58,000 bases of DNA from Adiantum capillus-veneris (GCA_014529385.2 CM043945.1:97198612-97256611); one strand, 5' to 3'; positions 22,151-33,506 are shown, counted from the stretch's first letter. Made by a program: numbers and translations. The notes: generated from the letters alone by a model not told the origin.

Positions 22151-23799
22151 ACAGAGGGACACCGATTGATTTTTTGTTTTTTTAAACGTTTTACAATGCC
22201 AAGGCAAACTTCACCTTGGTTGTTTGGTTTATATAAGGCCATAGGGTTGTGGTGGAAAAATGGTGAACTTTTTAAGCCATTGATGTAAAGGTTGACGATG
22301 GTGGACATGTGTTCGCTTTGGTTAAAAAGTAAGGTTTTATAAAGATTATATATTTCTTTTATAATGTAAATGGGTCTTTTCATGATTGTAATTTGGTCTC
22401 TTTTTTTAATGCTCACTAATTTTCTTGTTTTCTTCTTTCAAAAAAGTTTTAAAAAGATTATATCTTCATTTTATAATATAAATGGTCTTTTCATCATTGT
22501 AACTTGGTCAATTCATTTATTGCTCACTTGACTTTCTTTCTTTTGTCTTTGTTTAGTTTGTAAATGGGTCCCTTTATTTAAGAATATGACTTTCTTTTCA
22601 ACTTTTTGATTTAAAGTATACTTTTTTAGTTGTACATTTTTCTTGTTTTAAATGAATTTATAACTAAACAAGTGAAAGAATCACAGTGGCTTTCTAAAAT
22701 CATTAGAACGTGATAAAATCATTAGGTTGAGTTTAAGTAGAATCAATGTTCAAGAAAGGATTGCCTCAGCTTTAGCCTTGAGCCGGTTGAAAATGGAGAC
22801 TATCTGGTTGCAAACCATGGTAAAGGAAAGAAGAAGTGGTGAAATATGTGAGAAAATAGTTCAAAAATCCTTCAAATTTTAAATTTAGGCTAATATTTCC
22901 GGTTCGCTTCTTTGTGGAAAGGAAACTCGGTCTACGGCCGTTGAACAAAAGAAACTTTCCTGAATATTGACTAGAACTAAGTTATAGAATGTAAGAAAAG
23001 TCAAGCCATGTGAGTCTGTGAAATGAAATGTGAAATTAAAAAAACTCATTAATATATATGTGTGTGTATATCCATAAAATTTACTAGAATTATGCAAGTG
23101 AAGTTTCACTTTAACATTCTAAAACAATAAAATGCAAAAAAAGTCAAGACATGTCAGGATATGAAATGAAAGTGAAATAAAGATTTGAAGTAAGTCTCCA
23201 TCATGCACTAAAAACGATGAAAGTCTCCCTAACCCAACACAACACTAAGGTTTCTTTTAGAAAGCAAAAAGTATAAATTTTCCTTAATGAAAGAATTTTT
23301 TCATAACTAAGATTTCTTTTACTTTTGGTTTTAATATTCAAATGTCACCTTGTTATTTAGTGTAATATGTATTATTATTAGAGATTAAGCTTAGACATTT
23401 TCAATATTGATAAAATATATTTCAAAAAAATTATATATATATGTTACAAGTATACTTAATCAAGAGAATGCTGCAAAAAGAAAAGTAATATTAACTAGTG
23501 CCATCTTCATGAAATAATATTAATAATAATTTGAATTTTCACACAAGATTACTTAAGCCTAGCACTTCTTAAAGATGTTTCTAAAATTCAATGATCTATG
23601 TCATTTGATCATACTTCAATGTCATTTTAAGGGGTCGATATTAACTCTAAAATCCCAACCTACATTGAAATAGTCATCTTGGTTTCTTTATCTATTTCAC
23701 CACAACATTTATCTAAAAAAACAACAAACTAAACTTCCAAGTTTGATCAAATTTGATCAATAAGTAACTTCTCCATGTTTACCACTGAAATAACTTGAC
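22151..23799. other. AT-rich unassigned region
   Basis: About 1.65 kb of AT-rich DNA. Open frames here lack domains, and no long repeat was noticed. Confidence 0.45.
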
Positions 23800-23934
23800 C
23801 TATTAGCCACCTTTTTTCATATATCTATTACTCCCTTTATAATATACCCTCTCTATAACTTCATCTATTAGTCACCTTTTGCTATATATCTATTACTCCC
23901 TTTATAATATACCCTCTCTGTAACCTTTCAAACT
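23800..23934. repeat. 65-bp tandem duplication
   Basis: Two copies of CTATTAG(C/T)CACCTTTT followed by ATATCTATTACTCCC and TTTATAATATACCC, with a few differences. Confidence 0.9.
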
Positions 23935-24225
23935 ATTTGTTATGAAAAAATTAATTCGATAAACACAACCCTTATCTACTTTTTCCTTAATAGGCCATCA
24001 TGATTCTTCACCTTGTTTTTTTTCGAGAAGTTGAACTTTGAATTACTAGAAAAGGAAAAAATTACAAGGACCCACATGTAAGGGGAGGGTCACCCCAATT
24101 ACATAACCTATATCATATATTAAACATTATCCATCCTGAGTCTTGTAGCAGAATAGAACTTAGGAATCTTTTTCCTCCACTGAATCCACTTGAGGGATTT
24201 GTGCATTTCAAAAATTAATTGAGAG

Positions 24226-24449
24226 GAGTAGTTGAAATAAGACCAGTAGTAGTTAATTAATTTTCTTCGTAGTTGAAATGTTGAAGAAAATGTGAGGAAT
24301 ATGCTCCATATTTGGAGGCCACAGTGTCCTATATCGATGAGGCCACAGTGTCCTATTTCAACTATTGTAACCAGTAGTTGAAATAAGACCAGTAGTTAAT
24401 TAATTTTCTTGGTAGTTGAAATGTTGAATAAAATGTGAGGAATATGCTC
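24226..24449. repeat. 80-bp duplication with filler
   Basis: AGTAGTTGAAATAAGACCAG to TGAGGAATATGCTC appears at 24226-24306 and 24372-24449. Between them lies TTTGGAGGCCACAGTGTCCT and onward (24310-24340), which matches 19503-19533 with one mismatch, followed by a short echo of itself. Confidence 0.85.
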
Positions 24450-24842
24450 ATATATAGCTGACAATGGTAAAAATATTAGTAATGATTCCAGCTCTCAAAG
24501 CTCTATTACCAAACGAGCCTTGGTGCATAATTAACCAAAGCAGGAAGCCGATTTTGATTGTTACAAAATAAGACCAGTAACATTTGAATTTGTAGGTCCA
24601 CTGTTTGCAGCTTCACTAGAGCTTCCATTTTTTATTCAATTGCTTCTTGAGTTCCTCCTCCACTCCATCTCTAAGAGTATAACTGGAAAAATATCCTTAG
24701 CTATTATCCCTAGCTGAGCTTTGGTGCAGTCATCCCTTCAGGGTAATTTCACTTTGGTGAGAGAGCGTTTGTAGTCTGGAGATACACCAAGATGCTTCCC
24801 ACAAGCTGATGTTGAATTGGTCTTGCAGAGTGGTCTCACTTT

Positions 24843-25217
24843 TTATCTTGGGTCCTTGAAAGAGATATCCCTACTTTTGGATTCCAGCCTTAAAGCATCT
24901 GTGAGCCTTTCTAGATATAGGGGAAGCTTACAAAAATCTACAAAACAATCAGTCCAAGGAGAATCCTGTAGAAAACAAAGAATGTTAGGAAATAAAATAG
25001 GGGATGGCTTCCATTGTTCCCTTATTGTTTTCCAACACATCACCTTAGACGCATTTGGGGTAAACTTTATAGGGGATATAATCAAATTACTAATGTTGAC
25101 AGGCCTTGTACTCATATAGTTGAATTTTCCCAAGTTTCTTTTAAGTATTAGATCCCAATAGTCATCTGAGTCAATACATTTTATTACCCATAAACCTAGC
25201 AATATACAAGAAATCAC
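24843..25217 (-). pseudogene. LINE ORF2 region between RT and C-terminus
   Basis: An open 124-codon piece with W-D-L-I-L-K-R-N-L-G-K-F and S-K-V-M-C-W-K-T-I-R-E-Q-W. It lies downstream of RT in the same strand and fits the connection region of plant LINE ORF2 proteins. It is not a separate gene. Confidence 0.6.
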
Positions 25218-25464
25218 ATTTATATTTAGCAGTCCAATTTCCCCCCTTTGGCTTTAGGCAAACAACACATCTCCCAAGAAACTTTTGAGATTTTAGGATA
25301 ATCTAGATCTCCTCCCCAGAGAAATTTCTTGGAAAGGGAGAAATACTTTTGGAGCTGATATTAGTTGGATTCCAGCATACCAAGAAGTAGATTAGTGAGG
25401 GCATTATATATAATGGTTGAGATTAAATGCTCTACTAGGCAGGGAAGAATGGTATCCATGCCAT

Positions 25465-26224
25465 CTAGAGACTATTAATTTGATCTTGTTTAAGATCCAT
25501 CCCTATCTTTGATTGAATGAAACTTTGAAGACCATGGGAATTCCCAACAATCTTTAGGAGCAAAACCTGTTGAGGATTTATATCCAATTTTGGAATGATT
25601 GACAATAGATCCACTAGCATCACAGAAAGTATTAAGGCACTGCCAAAAACATTCAATGGACTATTGATCATTGTGCACCATAGCATTAGTATCATCTGCA
25701 AGTTACTGGAGACAAAGCTTCGTTCTAGCCCCAGGGATGTCAATACCTTTAATTTGCCCATGTTCCATGGCATGCTTAGGCAACCAGCCAAGAGCATCTG
25801 AACAGATAGCATACAATAGAGGTGCGATTGGCCAACATTGTCTAATGGATCTCTGCAAGGGGATATAGTCATTCAAATCTCCATTTATGGTTATCTTTGC
25901 TAGGGCATTACCAAAGATCGATCACTTGAATGAACATTTTGCAAAAGCCAATGTCATGCAAAGCTTGGAAGATAAAGTTTGATTCAATTCTATCATTATC
26001 AAAATCAATTTTGAAGAAAATGAGCATTTGTGCTAATTCTTTGAGTAATCTATTGCTTCCAACATGGTAGCTATTGCATTTAAAATGAATCTTCCATTAA
26101 TGAAGCCTTTCTGCTTAGGAAGAATAAAGTCATGCATAATAGGACTTATCCTTCTTGCTAAAGCTAGGGAAAATATTTTATAGGCAAAAGTTAGACAAGT
26201 GATGGGTCTTTAATTACCTAAGTC

Positions 26225-26261
<37 letters not shown>

Positions 26262-26560
26262 TTCCTTCTATGAATGAGCTTTATGATCCCAAAGCTCAAA
26301 GAAGGGGGGAGAGCTACTAACTTCAAGGCTTCTTGCCAGACCCTCATTAGATAAGGGGTGATAAAGTCTTGGCAATGCTGGTAAAACTCATTGGGTAGAC
26401 CATCTATACTAGGAGATTTTCATTTTTTAAGAGCTTCAATGGTAGACTTCAACTCCCCCTCTATGAGTGCTAGTCCATCATTCTAGTCATAGATGGGGTC
26501 ACCATCTCTCATAAGAAAAATCTGGTAGTTGCCAAAGATTAGTTTGCAGCTATCTCTTCA
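25465..26560 (-). pseudogene. LINE reverse transcriptase (family 1)
   Basis: In minus orientation the N-terminal RT block reads R-P-I-T-C-L-T-F-A-Y-K-I-F and later L-P-K-Q-K-G-F-I-N-G-R-F-I. The catalytic block reads L-A-D-D-T-N-A-M near 25690, so the usual F/Y before A-D-D is Leu, and a stop lies just upstream. Downstream, D-A-S-G-S-I-V-N follows in another frame. A poly-C run of 36 bases sits just before R-P-I-T. Target-primed reverse transcription would be its role; this copy is inactive. Confidence 0.8.
26226..26261. repeat. 36-base poly-C run
   Basis: An uninterrupted C run on the plus strand; it is poly-G in the sense of the LINE and could encode 12 Gly. Confidence 0.97.
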
Positions 26561-26760
26561 TCTCCCCCCAAAAGAGGGGCTAGTCATAACAATATTTCCA
26601 TCATTATCCTTAAGAAAAGGGACAAATTCCTTAGCCTTTTTCCTTTTGAGAAGTTTGAACATATTTTTTTCAGGAGTGTCAATTTTTCTAGCCCAGTATT
26701 CTCTAGTGTAGGACATAGAATCCTTTGCAATTAAGAGCTCCTCTCTTCTAAGTAGGTCCT

Positions 26761-27770
26761 TCAGCTCTCTAAAAGGGTAGGGTAAGGAGGACTATCAGGT
26801 GGAACAGAATTCTCTAAAGTAGAGATTCTAATTTTAATCATCATCCTTCTGCTTTTTCTAATTGCCCTAGATTTAGTCTTAAAATCTGTAAGAAGCTTTT
26901 GAGTTTCTTTCACAGCCATATCCCATGCTTTAAAGGTAGAAGAGTTAAAATTGAAAGCTAACTCAAAAATATCTCTGACCTTTTTCTTGACACATTTAAT
27001 GACCAGTAAAGAATGATCCACATGGGGCCATCGTGCCATGTACATGCATGCATCCTCGTGAATATCAAAAATTAATGGAGTATGATTAGACAAGAACAGA
27101 GAGCTATCTTTCCAATCGTTAGTTTTGCAAAAGTCTTGAACCAAATTAGAATGCATATATATCCTATCCAACCTTGTTTCTTTGTAACAATTATCTTGTT
27201 GTTTATTAGCCTAGGTGAAACCAGTATCTTGAGAAATGTCTAGAAGCTTCAAGTTGTCTAACATTGCAGTCCACTTGGTCCTTTTTGAGCCTCCTATGAC
27301 TTGTCCAAGTTTGTTCCACCGGTCTTCAATTGTATCTACCATGTTGAAGTCCCCTACAATTATGCATGCTTGAGGCAGATTCTCTAGTTCTGACCAAGCT
27401 ATACCTCTATTGCATTAGGAGCATAGAGAGAAACCATAGTAAAATTGAAGGGTCTGTTTAATGAAATAGCAACCTAGCAGTTATTAGAGGATCTATGAAC
27501 AACAAAAACCAAGTTGACATACTTCTCTACTATAGCAATAGCTACACCCCCTTTTCCACTTGCATGGTGTGTGGTGTACCATTTGAATCCTGCACCTATT
27601 TTAAGGAGATTAGAGTTGAGAGTATTTCCAGCAGCTTATCTTGCAGACAAACAATGTTAACTTTAAAGCTTGAGTCTGAGATGCATTGCTTGATGATATG
27701 AGCCTTGAGAGGGTCAATTAACCCTTTGCAGTTAAGGGTAAATCGTTTGAGAGGAAGGCTCTTTATTTTT
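26761..27770 (-). pseudogene. LINE endonuclease region (family 1)
   Basis: The minus strand shows N-I-V-C-L-Q-D-K (Q-E-T-K in active enzymes), V-G-D-F-N-M-V-D, R-L-D-R-I-Y and S-N-H-T-P-L. The order matches the apurinic-type endonuclease that nicks target DNA. Glu to Asp in Q-E-T and Asp to Asn in S-D-H are changes at catalytic positions. The open part 26761-27171 continues into a basic coiled region. Stops occur upstream. Confidence 0.8.
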
Positions 27771-27929
27771 TACTGCAGTAAGGCATCCACATGTTAGATT
27801 ATGGGTGTCTCCATTTTTCTCCTTTTGAAGGCCATAAAAAAACCTCATTTCTTTCTATATCTACACATATCCACTCATTGCTTTTCTTCAAATTCGATCA
27901 TGAGAGGGTTTCCTTCAAAACTCAAAGAT

Positions 27930-28140
27930 TTCTAGATTTCCAAGTTTATTTGAGATAATAGAAGTGGACAATCTGTATGCGGAGCAAGACGGCTTGGTTA
28001 TTGAGCACCTTTGCTTCTAGAATTAGGTCATTCTTGAGAGAGTGGATTTTTTAAGTCTTTTGCACCAATTTGTAGATTTCACTTGCGAGACCTCCTGTGG
28101 CCACGGGCAACCTTTGAATAGTTGGAGGTCTTCTATTGCT
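27930..28140 (-). pseudogene. LINE zinc-binding region fragment
   Basis: GTAGATTTCACTTGCGAGAC and the following GTTGGAGGTCTTC resemble 28665-28715 in the next LINE copy. It is a short, stop-filled fragment in the same orientation. Confidence 0.4.
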
Positions 28141-28372
28141 GTTTTACATCCATAACATATGAAGAACTAGGGAAATACGTGACCTTGTTTGTCTTGTTTT
28201 TAGCTTCATATTAGTAAAAATTGCATTATATGGGTTTTCTCTTTAACAATATTTGGGCATCAATAACCATCTCAAGGCAATAAAAATTCGTGTTAGGTCA
28301 CTAGATTGTATGTTGGCCTAGAAAAAAAGTGTGTTCTTATGGCTGGCTCCTATAAACTTAAGCCATAATCCC

Positions 28373-29545
28373 TTTTTTTTCCATACTCACAATAACGAGT
28401 GGATGTATTATACTAAACCAAGAAGAAATGTACAATGGCCTCAAGCACAGCACATCAGATACCTTGAGGGATCACATCACACATTTTAGAGCTACACATA
28501 CCTTTGCAAACGATAAACTTGCTTGAAGTAGTAGAAGTGGACAAGAGATAAGATATGGCTTTTATTTTTCCAACTCTTTCCTCCTAGGAGCAAATCTTTC
28601 TTGAAGAATAGGATCTTCCACGTCTTTTGTATATAGGATCTTCCATGTCTTTTGTATCCATTTACAGATTTTACTCGACGAGGCCTCTTATAATTGGACG
28701 ATGGAGGAATAGGTGAGGGGGATCCTTGCTAGCCGCTTTGCACCCTGAACATCTATCAAAGACAATCCCTTTGGCTTGTATTTTGACCTCGGTAGGCATG
28801 CCTCCATAAAACCTTCCATAGGAAGAACTTCATTACTGAGGGCCATTGAGGGTCCCGAATGTTGTTTAATATTGATGTCCATTTGGATCTTGGCTAGTGC
28901 TTCTCCCATTGCTTATTCAATGGGACGAACAATTTTATTTGAATAAGGTTGCAGTAGATTGAGTTGGTTTGCAGTTTGTTGAAGTTTCTATGCCCGTGCC
29001 ACTACCAGGACTTCCAATCTATATCAATCTCACAAATCAACACAAGCACCTGGCTAAGATCCTGGATGGCCATGCTAATCAGAAGTCATTCAATTTCCTT
29101 GAGATTGAAATGGAAAGCCAACTACTCTACTTCCTTCCATCCCCTATTGTTTCCATCCCCCCAAAAGTGTGTCATATGTATGAGTCCCTTGTTGTTGACT
29201 TTTTTGGTGACTACTCTCTAGACCGGAGTTAGAAAATCTCTTCCCACTTCTGAGAGCCAAGGGGACCATTGTGTTCTGGAGTTTTTAAAGTATCTAACTG
29301 CCTCACCCTACTCTAGTTTCTTTGATGTTTTGGTACATTTTCTTACTAGCTCGCTCGTACTACCACCCAATTTCAAGTTTTCCTATTGAGGTGCCAACAA
29401 TTTGCCATGGATCTTGACCTCTTTCCACGAGCCTCACTAGGAGATTAGCTTTACTTTGTCAATCATTTCCCATGTCCTGATGGCCCATGCTTGGTCTTGT
29501 TTGGCAATTGAGACCAAAAATTTAGCACTTTGGGCTTCAACATGA
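28373..29545 (-). mobile_element. 5'-truncated LINE (family 2)
   Basis: The 3' end is marked by a T run (28373-28380) and an imperfect stem-loop ACTCAC-AATAA-CGAGT at 28385-28400. It includes a zinc-binding block (K-I-Q-A-K-G-I-V, R-C-S-G-C, H-L-F) around 28700-28800. Upstream sequence up to 29545 aligns with 37900-38640 of the larger LINE, for example GAGAGCCAAGGGGACCA and TTGGTCTTGTTTGGCAAT-like stretches. A 24-base duplication (ATCTTCCACGTCTTTTGTAT) lies at 28611-28658. Confidence 0.75.
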
Positions 29546-30169
29546 ATTGTCAATAAGAGTTACGTAGAGGTTCACCACAAAGTCGTTAGAGAACGCGCAC
29601 ACCATGAAAAGAGAAGAGAAGATAGTAAGCAAATAGAGAGAGAATATTCGTCTTCTTCTTCTTCTTCCCACGAATGAGAGAGAAGATCTTATGGAGATGG
29701 TGATGAAGAGCTTGCACCAATCCGTATAATAGATACGTATAGCCATGCGGTAGTAGTCGTAAATGTCAGCCGTGAAAACTGAGCCTTGTAGGTCAATTAT
29801 AGGCACTCTTCGCAGGCTAGAGTGATACCCAAGGCAACAGGTAGCGCTACCTCCTCTCTTGGAATAGCTCCCAGCTTCTGGGAAACTTTGCTAAAACCAT
29901 GGCCTTTACTTTTGGTGGTCAACTCCCTAATTTTTCCTTCAATTTTTAGAGTAAAATTTGACTAATTGGACAGTATCCCGATAACTAACGTAATCGTGAT
30001 TAGACTATGCTACACTGTGATGCCCATACATAATTATGACTTTTTCGTACTGTCCTGGCATATTTACAGTGTTGCTTTTTTAAAAATAATTCCCTTTTAA
30101 TCTCGATTCTTCACTGGATGGTCATCTTTATACCCGATGGTGACTAAAAATAACATTTTTATACTTAGG
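29546..30169. other. Unassigned, includes a CTT run
   Basis: A short CTT/TTC run at about 29650-29668 lies in purine-rich sequence. A minus-strand frame of 89 codons here has an Arg run from this repeat and is not convincing. Nothing else was recognised. Confidence 0.4.
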
Positions 30170-30590
30170 TAATCCTAAAAAGCACATTGCTTAACAAAAA
30201 CGCTGAAAAGCACAAAACACTAAAAATAGCGTAAAAAAACAAAAAAAATTAAAATTGAACCACAAATTCTTCTTGTCCTCCGAAATAAGAAAGCGGGCTC
30301 GCTTTTTACTAAAAAGCACTAAAATTCATGAAAAACTAAAAATAGTGTAAAAAGTGTTCGAAAAACATATTTTTTCAAAATTGAACGATAGCTTCCCCGA
30401 TACTCATACATTATGGATCTGGCCTTGCTTTTTGTAAAAAAGCACCGAAAAGCACCAAAAGCATTAAAAATCTATTTAAAAAAAGCAATTTCTCAAAATT
30501 GAACTAAACATCCGTTTGACCTACCAGAACATGGAAACGGCCTTGCTTTTCACTTTAAAACCTTACAATGCTACGAAACAAGAAATTAAA
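30170..30590. repeat. Diverged tandem repeat, period about 120 bp
   Basis: Three units are marked by AAAATTGAAC at 30251, 30377 and 30495 and by a GC(C/T)(T/C)GCTTTT block at about 30297, 30423 and 30541, each followed by AAAAGCAC-like sequence. Spacing is 126 and 118 bases. The units differ widely, so it is an old satellite-like array. Confidence 0.7.
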
Positions 30591-31106
30591 ACCAAAATTT
30601 CACGAAGCAAATATTAGAATCTATTTTGTTATTTTTAAAAGAGACCCAAAAATTGAGGATCTTACATGTAGAGTGAGGCTAAACAAGTGAAATTCCAATA
30701 GAAAATAAAACTCAAGATAGTTCACCACAACCAACTCTAGCAGAAAATCCAAAGCATACTGCAGAAACCTTGGAAAGATCCCCAATGGAAGCCAAACAAG
30801 GGAGCAAGAGATAGTAGAGGTCAACATGCCAAAGGAAACTCTATCAGACATAACAATTTTTCTCTTTAACGATGATGGCGTTTGAGTTATAAGTATAATT
30901 TAATAGTGCAAACCGTCTTGAGTATTCTAAGCAACTTAGTGCATGATTCCATTCTTCCTCCTTGACTGATGTCTCTCTCTTTGCTCCACACCATGGATAA
31001 GCTTAGTGTTCAGACACACAATATCATCAAATTGAGCCACAACCAATTTTGCCTCATACCAAGTGTGACGCCCCAGAATGTGGGTACGTCGGGGAGGGGA
31101 CGTTTC

Positions 31107-31335
31107 GGGCCCGGCTCGGACGGGACCGGCTCGGGTCGGGGTGTTTCTTCAAGGGGTCCTGGCGCGGACGGCACCGGCTCAGGAGGGCCCGGCTCGGACG
31201 GGACCGGCTCGGGTTGAGGTGTTGCTTCAAGGGGTCCTGGCGCGGACGGCACCGGCTCAGGAGGGCCCGGCTCGGACGGGACCGGCTCGGGTCAAGTTGC
31301 CTTCACGGGGGCCCGGCTCGGACGGGACCGGCTCG
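31107..31335 (+). repeat. 78-bp GC-rich tandem repeats in LTR U3
   Basis: Units start at GGGCCCGGCTCGGACGGGAC at 31107, 31185 and 31263, with a partial fourth at 31309. The first two are nearly identical. Their place upstream of the TATA box suggests enhancer-like repeats. Confidence 0.9.
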
Positions 31336-31573
31336 GGTGTGGTTGCGTTCCATGGGTCGACGGCCGTTTGCGTTTCGCGGGTCTTCGCGGGTCTTCGCGT
31401 TCCGGGTCCCTAGCCCCACGTAGCCTCAGGCTCCGCCGCACTGACGGAGGGTCATAGCGTGCCCCGAGGAACCTTGCGTGGAGTCCCCACGGTGCGCGAG
31501 TGCGTGGAGTGAGGCTACAGTGTCTAGGTGGGGGGTCCCCTCCCGTGGCCGGTCTCGGGAGGCTCATACCCCT

Positions 31574-31579
31574 TATATA
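31574..31579 (+). promoter_or_regulatory. TATA box of the solo LTR
   Basis: TATATA in CCCCTTATATACACCCCC, downstream of the repeats and upstream of AATAAA, in the place expected for the LTR promoter. Confidence 0.6.
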
Positions 31580-31986
31580 CACCCCCGGTTGAAGAGAGTT
31601 CGACGACCGCGTCGAACGTGGGAAAAGAGTGTTCGGCTATGCATGAGGCCGTGGGGACAAAGGGGTGCATATAAGTGCAAAGTGATCAAAACTGTTCCCA
31701 AATGCAAGTAAGTAGGCATGCTTTGTTTTTGTACTTTTGAGAATAAAGTGAGTGTGTATATTTTTGGGGTTTTGGCAGAAGGCTGAAAAAGTATGCTTTG
31801 AACACCCAAGTAGAATTCCCCGTACTTGAGCGTTCCCCGAATAGGTAACCCAGTGTGCGCGGAGCCACCTGCTGCGTTGGCCCGCGCGGAGGCTTCTTGA
31901 AAGCCGAATCTGAAGTAGCGTTCCGTCGCAATGCAGCACTTGCGAGTTGGTCCCTGTTTGGACGTCATTTGGAGGGCATAGCTCGG

Positions 31987-32116
31987 GGCCCTGTGGTCTC
32001 TTTGTAGACTTGAATGGGTCTTCAGCTCAGCATGGGCCACATGTAGTGTTGATGGAGCCCTGTGGTCTCTTTGTAGACTTGAATGGGTCTTCAGCTCAGC
32101 ATGGGCCACATGTAGC
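31987..32116 (+). repeat. 69-bp tandem duplication at the LTR 3' end
   Basis: GCCCTGTGGTCTCTTTGTAG to GGGCCACATGTAG occurs twice without visible change, separated by TGTTGATGGA. Confidence 0.93.
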
Positions 32117-32339
32117 TCAAATACCCAAGGGTTCCTAGACTTCCAGACCTGATTCAAGTAGCAAAATCTAGTGATTTGGGTGCACACCAAAATGGTATGG
32201 CTTTGAAATCCACACCCTCCCAGGATCAAATCATCAATAAAGGAAAAAAACTTCTAAGTCTTTTGTACCCACTTGCGCACTTTAGCGGCTAGTCCCCTGT
32301 CATTCTCTTTCTTCTTAAGCGAGCATCTTTTCAATCAAT

Positions 32340-32500
32340 GAGGAGTGCCTTTATTCATTTTTGAAATTGAAGGTATAGCTCTCTGATCGATCGATGTATT
32401 TATGATCATATGATGATGTCATGGCTCGTGACGAGCATGGCAAGAATTTGTACTTCTATGTTTTTGCTAATATGATCTTCTCACCATTGTGACTTTTGGA
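32340..32500 (+). mobile_element. LINE 3' tail (plus strand)
   Basis: GATGTCATGGCTCG-GAGCATGG, TTTTTGCTAATATGATC and CTCACCATTGTGAC, then an A run at 32501-32508. The layout matches tails at 18795-18885 and 21460-21555. Confidence 0.65.
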
Positions 32501-32619
32501 AAAAAAATATGAAGGTATAGCTTGCAAAGCTTACTCAGCTTACTCTCTATGGATATTACAATATCCTTTTGAATTAATACATTTTATGTCGAAAAACCAA
32601 AGAGACTTCATTGGCTAAT

Positions 32620-33150
32620 AAAAAAGGGTATTTCATATTAGTATCAATAGGCATGAATATTTATGCAACTTATTAATTCCTTTGCTGGCTCTTGAGAAAT
32701 GATTGCTTTCTTATGGATTTCAAGTGCTTCTAAAAACCAAGCTTGAGCCTTCCTAAAGAGCGAGGTTCCACCAAGGAATACATCAATTGCATTATTGCAT
32801 TTCTTTCTTGCCATAACAAGTTGCCTTTATAGCAATCCTAGATCATGCTTTCCACAAATTACGAGTGGAGATATCTTCTTTAGCTCTATGTAATGGGCAC
32901 TGGATGTCCTCCTCCCTTTTCTTAGAGGTATATTCTTTGATAAAAAGCTTAATTCTACATAAAATCCCATAGCAAGAGGCCCCACCTAGGTGCACCTTAT
33001 GAGCACTATAAATTTTTCCTTAAAGAAGTGCTTGCCACCTGTTTTCCCTTTAGCTATAGCCTCAATTATGAGATCAATCTTCTTTGTAAGCTTGATCTTC
33101 TTGTTATCTCTCAATTCTTGAGGACTTAGTGGTGGGGGTGCAAATAACAT
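32620..33150 (-). pseudogene. Possible decayed coding stretch, unrecognised
   Basis: On the minus strand a frame runs from near 33145 with S-P-Q-E-L-R-D-N-K-K-I-K-L, then K-G-K-T-G-G-K-H-F-F-K-E, broken by one TAG, and continues for about 60 codons before a second stop. Composition looks coding-like (Lys-rich helices) but no family is recognised. It may be part of a decayed transposon. Confidence 0.22.
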
Positions 33151-33359
33151 TTTGGCCGTGCTATCTTATCTTCTTTCTAATATCGATCTTCTTGTCTATC
33201 TTGACCCCTTTTATCTACCACCCAAGGAATTTCATGGTGGGAGCCCAAGTACTTCTTAGCCTTGATTCTTTGATGGGTAGACGATAAATGTATAGAGTAG
33301 ACAGTTCAAGCCTACAGGCTAAAATGCTCCATTTCCTTGAACCTTTGTCCCATATATCA

Positions 33360-33506
33360 ACTATAGCTATAGCCTTTGCGTGATATTTGTCACACCCTAA
33401 CGTCCTCTAGCTTGATCAAAGTCCACAGAGTAAAAGAACCTACCAACTATAGCTATAGCCTTTGCGTGATATTTGCCACACCCTAACTTCCTCTAGCTTT
33501 GACAAT
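33360..33506. repeat. 84-bp tandem duplication
   Basis: CAACTATAGCTATAGCCTTT to CACACCCTAAC(G/T)TCCTCTAGCTT is present at 33360 and 33444 with few changes. Confidence 0.9.

Larger units (their letters stand above)
24010..27790 (-). mobile_element. Near full-length LINE (family 1), decayed
   Basis: In minus orientation it holds an endonuclease region (about 27770-26990), RT (about 26560-25600), a C-terminal region (25217-24843) and a T-run at 24018-24026 marking the 3' end. The tail lacks the CTCAC/GTGAG stem-loop of the other LINEs here, so it belongs to a different family. It contains a 36-base poly-C run inside RT, a local duplication at 24226-24449, and many stops. Confidence 0.82.
31064..32116 (+). 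mobile_element. GC-rich solo LTR
   Basis: It starts TGTGACGCCCCAGAATG, a common start for plant LTRs. It has a GC-rich U3 with 78-base repeats, TTATATAC at 31573-31580 (TATA box), and AATAAA at 31742-31747. A 69-base duplication ends it. No internal retroelement sequence follows, so it is a solo LTR. Its 3' boundary is inferred from where LINE similarity resumes. Flanks CTCATACCAAG and CTCAAATACCCAAG are alike but longer than the usual 5-base duplication. Confidence 0.7.
30850..32330 (-). mobile_element. LINE C-terminal fragment split by an LTR
   Basis: The upstream part (32330 to 32117) reads V-R-K-W-V-Q-K-T, D-D-L-I-L-G-G and V-C-T-Q-I-T-R-F-C-Y-L-N-Q-V-W, then P-W-V-F-E. The downstream part (31063 to 30850) stays open and ends with E-E-E-W-N-H-A-L-S, comparable with G-E-W-N-W-V-V-N-V-M-S in the LINE at 19500-19990. 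The GC-rich LTR at 31064-32116 sits between them. Confidence 0.7.

Noticed and set aside
28969-29232. Plus-strand frame after a TTTGCAG acceptor-like site, looking like an exon
   Set aside because: The DNA corresponds in position and partly in sequence to minus-strand LINE sequence at about 38150-38340, and lies between aligned LINE blocks.
31049-31423. Long Gly/Pro/Arg-rich frames on both strands
   Set aside because: They come from the 78-base GC-rich repeats of the LTR, and all frames are open for compositional reasons.
31053-32130. 11-14 base flanks of the solo LTR as an exact target duplication
   Set aside because: They differ by gaps, and LTR elements make duplications of about 5 bases; kept only as an oddity.
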